A stretch of DNA of 64,000 nucleotides from Petunia secreta (taxonomy: Eukaryota; Streptophyta; Magnoliopsida; Solanales; Solanaceae), in contig JARKIP010000051.1 in NCBI GenBank assembly GCA_029990175.1, positions 2,124,501 through 2,188,500 on the forward strand, in the 5' to 3' direction. The notes below the pieces were generated by a model. The model was not told the DNA's origin. It made no database searches and saw only the letters and a list, made by a program, of their open reading frames with translations. This document shows positions 21,361-33,200 of the stretch, piece by piece (position 1 is the stretch's first letter; each line of letters opens with the position of its first letter). The translations under genes and the position numbers were made by a program.

Positions 21361-22954
21361 CACACAATATAGAAAAAGCTTTTAGCCACAAATTTAATAA
21401 TTGACATATTTACAACATACATATTTCAGTTAAGTGTCAATGATCTCTTTTGATTCCTGACCATTGCGTTCAATTAAACCTCGCATTGCGGGCATAGCAC
21501 ATAAAGTATCTGGAGGGTGACTCAAATGAACCTTTAATTGAACGTGCAATTGAATTAACTTACTTTGCACTGAAAGTTTCTCCAGCCCACCGCAGGTCAA
21601 CTCCACTCCGTTCAATAAGTTCATATTCAATTTTTTTATTTAGAACCCCATATTCCAAGAGCATCCTCTTACCAGATCTATGAACTAACTTAGAGCCCAC
21701 TCCAACTTCACTACACGAAGTAACTTCATATATAGTCATGAATTCTTTAGGATGGTGTCATTTGTTCCAAAAGTATTTTTATAAGTGATTCATATATGCA
21801 TTTGTCGTATTGTCTAATAATCATGTTCTCGACATATGTGTGAGTATGTGTGTCCAAAATTTTAAATAAGTAAATATAAAGTATGCATCATGTAATACAT
21901 AATATCACTTCATAACATGTAAAAGCTTTTTAATATTTTTTCCGAAGTAAAAGGTATAATTAGTTTACCAATAAACATATACATCTCTTTCGAGAAAAAA
22001 AAAAATGGTTCAATTATGTATATAGTTGAAGTGGAGGACATTGGTCATTGGATATTACCACAGTCCAAATATACTTGTGCAGATGCTACATCACTTAAAT
22101 CTATCAATAGAAAATGTAGAATATTTTTTGTGTTCAAAAATAAAAGGTGAGGGATATGATTGATGTTGCACGAACATTCTTTCTTCTACCATAAAATCTT
22201 ATAATTATCTCACATGATGACATGAACAGGCAACATGTTCTTGCATCCATGAAATATGAGTTACGACTATCAGATTAATTGTCTGATTGGCTCCTAAAAC
22301 TAGAACTAATTCGTAGCTCTGCATGTTATAGACTAAATCCAATACAATTTTCACATTTACACCATTTCGTAGTCTCAAAATAGTAATTATCAAAGTCTCG
22401 AGGCTACTCAAAACACTATGTTTATAAAAGCTTAGGTAAAATGGTTATTTCATCCATTTCAAAATGAATGTCGATTAGTATTTGGAGAATCATCGAGGTT
22501 TTTCTTTGACCATATTTTTCTTAAATATTTTGATTATTAACTATTTTGATTTATAATATTTTTATACAGATTCTAAATATTATGCAAATTTAATTTTTGA
22601 ACACATGGAGAGTCAACATCCGAAATTTAGATATTCATTCTTTATATTATGATATATAAAGTGGAACGGATGAAGTGTTAATTTCGTTATGCAATTAAAG
22701 ATCACATTATCTTCTGTGTATTGTTCCAAATTTTTCGGATATCGAGAGGGGCAATTCCTCGTTTGAACAAGTCATCACCCACCATATAAACACCACCTTT
22801 GACACCTCTCCACTCCACACGGTACCATCCTCTTCACTTCATTTGATTTTCTATATAAAAGCATTTCTCCTTCTCTCTCACAACCCATAATTGTTATTCT
22901 CTCTTTCACTTAACACTCATATAACATTTGATAAATTTTCTATTGGTCTTTACA
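21361..22954 (+). promoter_or_regulatory. Upstream region of the RGP gene with TATA box near 22853
   Basis: No coding domain is present. TTCTATATAAAAGC at about 22849-22862 is a good TATA box roughly 95 bp before the start codon, followed by a CT-rich leader (TCTCTCTTTCACTT). A degenerate MITE-like inverted repeat lies at 22448-22678. Confidence 0.55.
22448..22678. repeat. Degenerate Stowaway-like MITE
   Basis: TTTCATCCATTTCAAAATGAAT on the left faces, in inverse, a right end ACTTCATCCGTTCCAC, each next to TA. The ends have diverged, so the call is tentative. Confidence 0.4.
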
Positions 22955-25667
22955 ATGGCCTCAGCTTCACCACCTTTGAAAGATGAGCTAGATATAGTGA
23001 TACCAACCATTAGAAACTTGGATTTTTTAGAAATGTGGAGGCCTTTTTTTCAACCATATCATCTCATTATTGTTCAAGATGGTGATCCCACTAAGACCAT
23101 TATGGTTCCTGATGGATTTGATTATGAGCTTTATAATCGTAATGATATAAACAGGATCTTGGGTCCTAAGGCATCTTGTATCTCATTCAAGGACTCTGCA
23201 TGTCGTTGCTTTGGTTACATGGTTTCCAAGAAGAAGTATATCTACACTATAGATGATGATTGCTTTGTGAGTTTACTTCCTCTTCTATTTCCTTTCCTTT
23301 TCTTTTGTTTCCATTTTTTTTGTTTATGTTTATATCCTTGAAAGTTCAGGGGAAATAATATGCACGTTTGCATGAAAGAGTCTTATGTATAATGCATGGG
23401 AATCAGGAGTTAGTTATTTAGTATGTCCAAAATAAGTATGACATTACACTAATTTTATATGTATAGTTGGAGATGAAAACAATGTGTGTAGTTGAACACA
23501 TGTAACCAGCCACATAAATCTGCATACTCTGATTTATGCATTTTATATACGTGGCCAGAAAAGTGTTATGATCCTTTTTACAATTTCGACTGCAAGGATC
23601 AGCAGCGGTGCATATATTCTATTTTAAGGACAAGAAATATTGGAGCCAGCGGGTTCTGAATGACCTCCCTCTCACGATTAAAAAAGTGGTAGAAGAAGTT
23701 GAGCTTGTGCCCAAGCCCACTTTTTTCTAAAATCTCAACGTGGGATACTATCTCTGTCTCACTCTAAGTGTCAAATATTCTTTTTTACGTCCATTAAGAA
23801 AATCTTAAACACTATATATATTTTACTTTGTTGCTCTTATTTATTTTTCTCGATAATCAAACTAAAATGCAACCAATCATCTCTTATTTTTTTAATTACA
23901 AGGGTAAGATTGGAAAACACTCAATATTTATAATAAAATTTTTAAAGTGACACTTATTTTCGAACAAATAAAAAAAGAAAAAGAACACTTATTAAGGGAC
24001 GGAGGTATACATATAAATCATACTCTTTTTTAGTTTCACTTGCTCTAGATCTTGAATTTGCCTGTGTTGAAAAGTTTGACGATCCTTTTAACTTATTGAT
24101 TTGCACTAATCATCATTGTCATTTTAGTAGTATACCTTATTAGTTTGGGTTGTGAAAATTCGAAACATGTGTAGGTTGCAAAGGACCCAAGTGGAAAAGA
24201 TATTAACGCATTGGAACAGCACATAAAGAACCTTTTGTGCCCATCAACTCCCTATTTTTTCAACACACTGTATGATCCATTTAGAGATGGAGCTGATTTT
24301 GTGCGTGGATACCCTTTTAGCCTTCGAGAGGGTGCGCCAACAGCAGTGTCTCATGGCCTATGGCTCAACATCCCTGATTATGATGCACCAACCCAGCTTG
24401 TCAAGCCTCTTGAGAGGAACACTAGGTTTGTTTTTTCTTTCCGTATTTAAATTATACTCCCTCCGTTTCAAAATGGTTGTCATAGTTCGGATTTCGAGAG
24501 TCAAACGAGTTCGTTTTGACCGTGAATTTAAACATATAATCTTTAAGTTTTTTGTAACGATGTTTATATATTTAGAAACTACATAAAAAGTACTATAAGT
24601 CACAATAATTAACAATTCAAAATATTTAAAAGACATATGAAAATATTACGGTCAAAGTTAAACTCATTTGGCTCTCGAAATCCGAACTATATATGACAAC
24701 CATTTTGGAACAGATGGAGTATACACTAATAGTACAAAGATTTCTTATACTATCAATATACCAAGTTATAACATTTTTCCAAGTTACAGTCAATATTAAT
24801 CATAAGAAATTCCCTATGACCAACTTTGGAATAACTTGATCGTGTAGTTGACTTATTATAGCAGACAACTTACCATTATCATTCTATAATAGAAGAATTA
24901 TAAAGGGTGTCCTTTAGAATATTTTTAAGTGTATTTTGCACGGTCAGTGCATATAACTTAAACCACTTTTTTTTATCACTTTGAGTGGCAAGTTTATCCA
25001 GGCAAATTCTAGTTTTTCACTTGTGGGAATTAATGTATATTGAACAGGTATGTTGATATGGTATTGACAATCCCTAAGGGTACCCTTTTTCCAATGTGTG
25101 GAATGAATCTTGCATTTGATCGTGATCTTATTGGCCCTGCTATGTACTTTGGACTCATGGGAGATGGCCAGCCTATTGGACGTTATGATGATATGTGGGC
25201 TGGTTGGTGCTGCAAGGTTTGCCCTTTTGTACTAATTTTATAAATTGATCTTACTATAAATTACTCATTATTTAAACAAATAAATTCGTGAGTAAATTTG
25301 AATGATCGCATGTTGCTTAAACAATTTACAGGTAATATGTGATCACTTGGGATTAGGAATCAAGACTGGATTACCCTACATCTTTCACAGCAAAGCTAGC
25401 AATCCATTTGTGAACTTGAAGAAAGAATACAAAGGAATTTTCTGGCAAGAAGACATCATTCCATTTTTCCGAAATTTAACTCTATCCAAGGAGGCTACTT
25501 CTGTCCAAAAGTGCTACGTCGAACTTTCTACGTTGGTCAAGGAAAAACTCGGAAAAATAGATCCCTATTTTCTAAAGCTTTCAGATGCGATGGTCACTTG
25601 GATTGAAGCTTGGGATGAACTCAACCCAAAAGATTCTTCAAAAGTTCCCAATGGCACTTCCAAGTGA
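22955..25667 (+). CDS. RGP: UDP-arabinopyranose mutase / reversibly glycosylated polypeptide
   Basis: Four exons, 22955-23266, 24175-24425, 25048-25216 and 25332-25667, all with GT-AG borders and matching phases, give 355 residues, close to the family's usual 355-365. The enzyme interconverts UDP-arabinopyranose and UDP-arabinofuranose at the cytosolic face of the Golgi, supplying cell-wall arabinans. Visible marks are DIVIPTIRNLDF at the start, the TIDDDCF metal/nucleotide motif at residues 98-104, the arginines of FVRGYPFSLREG (148 and 155, matching the autoglycosylated Arg of plant mutases), MCGMNLAFDRDLIGPA and the RYDDMWAGWC motif. The start MASASPPLKDELD fits other members; an in-frame Met at 22928 lies in the leader. 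A class 1 RGP, likely an active mutase subunit. Introns 1 and 2 carry MITEs. Confidence 0.95.
23751..24005. repeat. Stowaway-like MITE in RGP intron 1
   Basis: Left end TA|TCTCTGTCTCACTCTAAGTGTC and right end AACACTTATTAAGGGACGGAG|TA are inverted repeats with several mismatches; a TA flanks each side. About 255 bp, non-coding. Confidence 0.6.
24457..24719. repeat. Stowaway-like MITE in RGP intron 2
   Basis: TA|CTCCCTCCGTTTCAAAATGG faces CCATTTTGGAACAGATGGAG|TA in inverse; the arms continue inward (GTTGTCATAGTTCGGATTTC and its complement). TA target duplications at both ends and 263 bp length fit Stowaway. Confidence 0.8.
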
Positions 25668-27258
25668 AGATTTTAATCAACAGTAGCAACGCTTTAGTTT
25701 GCAGTATTACGAGTTTAATTTTACTTAAATTTGTTGTATTGTTTTAATATTCTGTTTTCGAGTACTAGGTTTAGTCAAAATGAATAAGGGGATGATATCA
25801 GTAGATGTGATCCTCCTCCATTATTTTCTAGTAGACTGCTATGAGTCATAATGCATTCCTTCTATTCTAGTTTACCCTAGTATCTAGTAATTGTTATATT
25901 AAACTTGTAATGAGAATGAGATCTATACTTCTGCTTCATAAAAGTTGAATGTTTGATACAAAGATGAGCAAGGAGGTTTCTCCTTCAATGTCCCTATTAT
26001 TGAGTTATATGTTACAAATAAATATTCTCCCTTTCATCTTCATTGCATCTCTATGAGATGTTTGGAATTTTAAAACTACATGGACATGCAAAAGAGAAAT
26101 CCTATCCCCACTCAAACCAACAAAACTTTGGTTCAAAGAACAATTAAGGTAAAGTAGGGTCACGGAAGACGAATCAACTTGAGGTTAAGCAGGGTCTGGA
26201 ACGACGGATCAACTCTTGTCAGATCACGCTATACCTCTTTCCCACTAAGTGAGGAAATTGACTTCCGAGAGAGCTGCTTTCGCCTCGGTAATTACCTAAC
26301 GAGAGAGAACCGATGCACTCCCCTACTCCTATGAAGGCTGCAGAAGGAATAGTCTGCTCATCTTTCTTACGGCTCATTACTGCATTGCTGGCTCACCCCT
26401 TCGGCTTTACCTCTGAAATTGAGCTTGCCGACAGGGCCCTGGATGCCCTAGTGATTGGCATATAGATAGGCAACTGTTCGTGAAGGGAAGAACAAATACT
26501 TCAGGTGTATTAATTCAAGAAGAATACCATTTGCAGCTAGAAACAACATATTTACTTTTCACAGGGTAAATGGAGGTTAAGCAGTTTTAATTGGTATTTA
26601 ATCAACTTTGAACATCCTTGAGTTGTCTTCAGTAATCACAGACTTCACAATTCTACTAATCAAATTGCAGCTTTAAGATGCCGAAGAAAAGGTTCCTCCA
26701 ATCTTACAAAGGGTCTTGCTTTCGAGCCCAGAGAATGAGGTCCTCTATGGAAAGGAGCGGTAAAACCCCCATAGTGCACTTTCCACGGCTGAAATCTGGA
26801 TTAGTTGGGCTAGGTATGGGACTCAGGATAGTTAAAAAAAGGTGCAGGAAAGATATCCCGGTCCATGATATTTCTCTCTTTTCTGGAAACAACAGTTGGT
26901 GCAGCTTAACAGCTCAAACAACATGGATCAAGTAATAGCTATTGCCAATATGACAATACAATTAGCTATAACTATAGCCAATATGACAATAAATTAGCTA
27001 TATTACAAAGTGGTCATTTCTTCTTCTGACAAAGGTAACCCATAGAACTTATTAACTAGGACTAGTACTTCAACTAAAACAAATGGTAATAAAGGAAAAA
27101 AGAAACAGCCTACCTCCATTAAGATTCCAAAAACTGACATCGAATATCTACCTCCCAAATCCTACAAGCATTTTCACAACCCTCTCTGCAAGGAATGCAG
27201 AAGAATAAAAAGATTATGATAGGACAAATGCAGGTTCCAGGCTCAGCCAAGACATAAT
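25668..27258. other. Intergenic region between RGP and TRM1 3' ends
   Basis: RGP (plus) and TRM1 (minus) converge here. No gene is supported. Two blocks, about 26150-26515 and 26678-26890, have a more even base composition than their surroundings and look like organelle-type spacer DNA; a short direct repeat (CTATAGCCAATATGACAATA) lies near 26935-27000. Confidence 0.5.
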
Positions 27259-30200
27259 TTATGAATCAGGATCTTCAGTCCACTTACGCTTGGCTCCAGG
27301 CTCATCACTATCCGCAAGGTTTCTAAATACGTTTACCGTTTTGGTACCCAAAAGAGACACATGCTTACCAGTAATCTTGCGACCTGCCCTGAGTTTTGGG
27401 CCCCAATGCCTTTCAGGATTAGGTAGGAAACGGGCAACCTTCTTGGCATGTGCCTTGCTAAGAGATGCAGCAGCCCGAACAAAATTAGCCTGAAATGAAC
27501 ATGAAGCTGAGATTCAAATTCCAGATACAAGACTACAAAAAGGGAATACCACATTAGAAGCCAGCTGATGTCTTCTCAAGAATCCAAAGATATTGGTCTT
27601 GAATTACAGAGAAAAGTGAGCTACAAGACACATACAACAACAACTAAGCCTCAATCCCAAACAAGTTGGGGTCGATTATATGAATCCTCATTGACCATGC
27701 ATAGACACATGTAATTAGATGTATACTGAAAATACTTTTGACTTCACTGAAATGAGTATATATTTGCAAGTTTGTTATTAAAGAAATTGAAACTTAAACA
27801 GTATATTCGTAACTTCGTAACACGTATGAAAAACTGAGTTAGAAATTCACATATCAAATGTCAATGATCTTTGGTGATATGTTGCACTCAGATGATGGCC
27901 TAATGTTTGAATTCTAGGGAGACGCAACTGACAGGAGTTTGACCGAGATTCAAGAAACTAGAATGCCTTAGTCCATGACTAAACATGATGCAAAGGTTGG
28001 AGGTTGAGAATATAAAAGTTGGTCTTTATTTTCTTTTAATTTTTTTGATGAAGCAAAAAAAAAAAAAAGTTGGTTTTTATTTTATACCCAAACTAGTTGG
28101 AAAAGTATCTTTTACAAATTCAACAAACTAGGATATGAAATTATCCTACTGCACCAATGCAAAATGGTAGTAACAGAAAGCACGGAGTAACTGTTCTGGC
28201 ATCCAAATTTCACCTGCAGAACAGGTTCCTTAGCAAGAATCACACTTCCAGCCTGGTTAGATGGTTGAGCTTTCACGGGATGATTTTTGACCTGCACATA
28301 GAATGTCATTACTTCTTCCACTCATGCAGCATACAAAACTATTAACAAGAAAACAAGCAAATTCTTGCTCAGACTTATTAGATTATGCTTTATAGGAGAA
28401 ACAATACGACACAACTCAAATTATCACACAAAAACTTTAAAGTGTTGGGAGTTGCTTCTTTTTTTTTTTTTTTTCAAAACTACTTTTTCTTTTCTATGTT
28501 CTTTTCTTTTCCTTTTTTTATAACATAGAGATCCCCGAGGGCTAGTGGTACACGGTTCGAAACTTGGTAGAATGGGGCCCCTCTAACAACAACAACAATA
28601 TACCCAACAAATGCTACATATAGCAAGGTCCAAACCCGTGATGTGCGTCCAACCTGCACATTACAAATTGTGCCCTACCACAAGACCAATGTCCGGAGAA
28701 CTTTCTCTTTTTCCTTTTTAAGGCCAAGATACAAGGAAGAGCTGACATAAAAAAGCAAACATGGTACAATTACCCAACAACGCATGATATCCCAAATGGT
28801 ATGCATAGGAGCATCAGTTTTCAATCCCAAAGGATTCACATGAGTCCCCGATGTGCGATATCCTGCATTCATTACAGCAGAGCGAAAGCTAACTGCTGAA
28901 GGGGAAGTGCATTTCAGTGTTGCGGAGATATTGTGTAAACTCAGAAACAGAGGAATATCAGGTAATTCCTGCAAAAAAGCAAACTTCATTGCTTAGGCAT
29001 CCAATAAGAGTGAAGCAGATAAAAAGTTCACATGGCACCCCATCCCCTCTTCCCCCAAGATAACCATGGTAAGTGCTTCTCCTTCCATGAGTCACCGTGA
29101 AGACGGGAGTGACTGCTTTCATTAAACAGAGAGTCCTTGATATAAAGAAGTTAAAGAGAAGTATAATATGATTAATTTGCCAAAGTTTTGAAGTTCTTTC
29201 ATCATTTCCTTAAGTTAAGCAGCGTATGGAAACAGAGATAAAAGTGTAATGAATGGAGGTGAAATGAGAATAATATCTACTGTAGGCAACACACCTCTGA
29301 AATAGCTGTCAACACAGCACATATTCGATCATAAGCTGGATACCGTTCCTTCATTGATTTCACATTGGCAAGTATGGAAGCTACCCATTCTTGATCATGG
29401 ATGGGCGCGGACCAAATTGGTCCACCCATATTGAATTTGTAACCACAATCACTGCACTCTTGAGGAACAGCTGGGCCAAATCCAGGGTGATATCTGAGGC
29501 TGTTATTCTAAGCAGAAAAGATTCAAAATAAATGTGGCTATCCACTTAACCATGCATTAAAACAATACTTAGCGAGCATTACTTATTAACGAATTCTATG
29601 AACAGAACCCATGATCTAAAGATAAATTCAGATGCGCTCTCCGCTGCAGATACAAGTTACAACAATCTTCAAGGTTCCCTACCACTTTCATGCAAGTAAC
29701 AGATGAACTATCATTCTTGCAAGGGAACCATCATTTCCAATCTTCCACAAAGACCAAGAAACAAAGCAGGTAAGCAGAAGTAAAACATTTGCAAAAACAG
29801 AATTGGCAGAATCTTTTTCTTTTTCTGATAACCCAGAAATCCCCAGGATCCGGTGGTGCACAGTTCGAAACTCGGTGGATAATAGGCCCCCAACTCTACC
29901 CTACTCCACTTAAATACCAGGCTTTTGTCTACCGGAGTTTGAACCCGTGGCTTGCACCTAGCCCACACATCAGGCATTGTGCTCTTGCCACTAGATTAAT
30001 TCCCTGGGGACAACAGAACTTGCAGGTTATACTGCCTGCAAAGGTTATGTTTTTTCCATTTTCATCCTCATTACAAAAACTAACTCCCCCTCCCCCCAAA
30101 AGAAAACAAGACAATAGTGTTTGTTCATTATGCTTCAAAAGAAAAAGTTGTAAGCTAAGAAAAGAGCTGCATCTTTTGAGCTATTTTAGAGAAGGAACTA

Positions 30201-33200
30201 ACTAGTCACCACATTTTCCTGCAGATATTGAATTCAGATGTCCTTGCTAGAAACAAAACATATAACCACCTGTTGGTAATTTTATAAAATTATGGGGCAT
30301 TCAAAGAGAGACTGCTACTTGCCATGGTTAAAAATTGATATGGGTTAAAAATGGTTAAAAATAGTTTTGAAAATTGTTTTTTGAGCAAACTCACAGATCC
30401 GTCAAGATTGAAGGAGGCTAGGCTCGGATACCACTTTCAAAACTATTTTTAACCATGGCAAGCAGCAGTCTCTCTTTGCCTGTGGCCAGTATACCCCCCC
30501 CCCCCCCCCCCCCCCCAACCAAACCAAAAAAAAAAAAAAAAAACAGATCTCTTTGGCACCTGTACAAGCAGGTGTCATTCTGATGCTCCTTAAAGTTCCT
30601 TATTGAACAGAAAAGAAGCAATACCCAACATTACAGGGTTGAAGTAAGTTTGAGGTTTACTTAATATTATCTATGTTTGTATTTTAACTAGACCTAAATA
30701 AGGATGATCTTATATTAGAGATATGATTTTATCAACTCTCATCCTTTTAGTTAGAGATTGAGTTTTAATACTTTTAAATAGTTTTGATACATTCAGTACT
30801 CTCTATCCTATGATAGGACCTTCATCTACTTTGTTAGTTTGTTTGATGGACTTGAATAATACTACTTGATTTCTGAGTTGATTCTTCTCTCCTTCCACCC
30901 TTTTTCTCATTCTGATGTGCATCAAAAAGTAAGAAGAGTTTAGGGGTGGGCAGATTGCAGGTTTTAGTTGGTCTCCATATGTTTTCATTGAGACAAGTTT
31001 AAGTAATGAATAGAAAAGACAATGATAGAAAGTGCATCGAAGAATCGTTAGCTATACTATTTGAAAATGCAAGAATACAGAGAAATTTCCATTCTGACTT
31101 CCTAAAGTCACTATGAGCTAAATATGAACAATACTATCTGTATGTACATCTTGAGGAACTTTTATTCACTAAATTACCAACATATCTAGCTCAACAGTAG
31201 AGTATGAGCCGCTCAGTCCAGCACAGCCAGTTGTACATTGAAGATATGACAGTTTTCAAATTGGACACAAACCTTTGAGATAGTCCTCCCGACTGGCTGA
31301 AGATGGAAAGAATCACAACCTGTGCACTGATAGACATATGAGAGCTTCAAAGGAGTATTCTTCAAAGCACTTGCTGAACTGTACAGGATTAATTAAATTC
31401 TTTAAATTGAGTGATATCTCAGAGTGAAACACGGTAACGTATAAATTACTGAACTAACAGTTGAAGTGTAATGAAGAAACACTTACCTATAGATACGAAC
31501 AAAAACACGTACATAGAAGTCCATGTGAACAGATAATACTGGAACAATATATCTTTTGTACCGATTTGCATGGCTCTGAAACAAAATTTAAAATAAAAAT
31601 GAAATAAAATTTAATGAGATGAATTCCAAATTTAATGGTATTAAAATGTTATTCACTTTAAGAATACAGAGAATAAAAAGGAGAATACTCCTAATTGCGT
31701 GCATGAAATTACAAGCGCCAGGTTTTCCCTCCTCTTGGAGTAACTTCAACATCCTACAGTAGGCTAGTCTCTTAGGCCCGACATGAGAACGTACATAATG
31801 ATAGAAATCATAGGGAGACACCAAATATCAAAACATCTGACCTCTCTTAAAAGGGAATAGACATGAAAACTTCCAAAAAGCAAGTACCTCGATGCAGGCA
31901 AGAAGGATCCGTAAAGCCATTTCATGGCAATATTTCCCTCTCAATGGATAGGAGCCATATCTAGTTGCACATGATATCAAGTAAGACGTGTTAACTGATG
32001 AATAAAGTTAGATAAATGCAAGAAGCAAGGACAATATGTTTGTTACTTGGAATAGCATACTTCTCCATTTCCCCCACATAGCACTGCCAAATCAGTAGCA
32101 GTACACATCAATAATCCCCCATCTGCAGCTGATTGAACAGCAGAATCCAAGAAAATAGATGGTGATCCGTAAGGATCAAGATCAACCTGCAACAACAGTA
32201 AGCAGAAACATAAGAATGATAAATCATCTCTGGAGAGGAATCAGACAAGCCTTTTTTTTCTGTTTTGAAGATATAAGGATAGCTGAAGTAAGATACCAGT
32301 GTTAGTCCGAAGGCAAAATTTGAGAACTTAAACTTAAATGCAGTTTGGTAACAAAATCATTTATTTACCAAAAAAAACTAATTAGGAAACTGGAAATTAA
32401 CTAACTATCCTAAATAATTTTGCAATGTTTTTCAGTACCCAACAACAGGAAAAAAGTCATTTTCGTTGAAGAATGTAAATGAACGGTAGCTTATCCTTTA
32501 AGTCTAATCCTACCACATCAAATTCTTTCGGGTGGGTCAGCATATAAACTCGAGCATCAGCAAGGTGAGACTCCAGCTTTGAGCATGCCGCAGAACCATT
32601 GAATCTTATGTTTCTCCTGCAAGCTTCAACAGAGACTGCAAAGGGAAGAAAGAATCTACTGACAAATATTACCAAGTCAAATGGTGACAGAACAAACCTT
32701 TATGTCTGTGATAATTTTGAACTCGTGATACAGATATCAGCTTGTGGACAAGTCTAAGAAGATCTACTCCTATCATTTAATGAGTACATAAGATGCGCTG
32801 AAAATTTTTATATTCACAAGATAGTGTTCCTCTCATAAATAATAAAACATTTAGTATCCACTTTATTCTATCCACCAAGTTCAAATTTCTAATAGATAGA
32901 AATAAATGAGGAATTCAAGCATGTGTCTGACTATATGATAATAATAATAATAAATACACATGTTTTACTCGGATGCTCCCACTTAAGCTAGACAGTGTGA
33001 AACTATTTTCAAACATTCATATACTTCTCAAACTCTTCAATCTAATGGTGCAATAGCTTATCATCCTTATACTCTTATTTTCTTAATGCAACACGTAAAC
33101 TGAATTGGAATCACCTTTATCATAGTCAAGGGCCACAACTTGACCAATTCCTTCTACTTCACGTGCATATCTTAAAGCCCTCAGCCCAGAAGCTGAAAGA

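Noticed and set aside
24272..24586. ORF overlapping RGP exon 2 in another frame
   Set aside because: The real exon is in the frame that gives the RGYPFSLREG motif; the rest is MITE and intron.
28500..30000. tRNA genes from the box A/B sequences
   Set aside because: No cloverleaf could be drawn, boxes are degenerate and an A-rich tail follows; these are SINEs.
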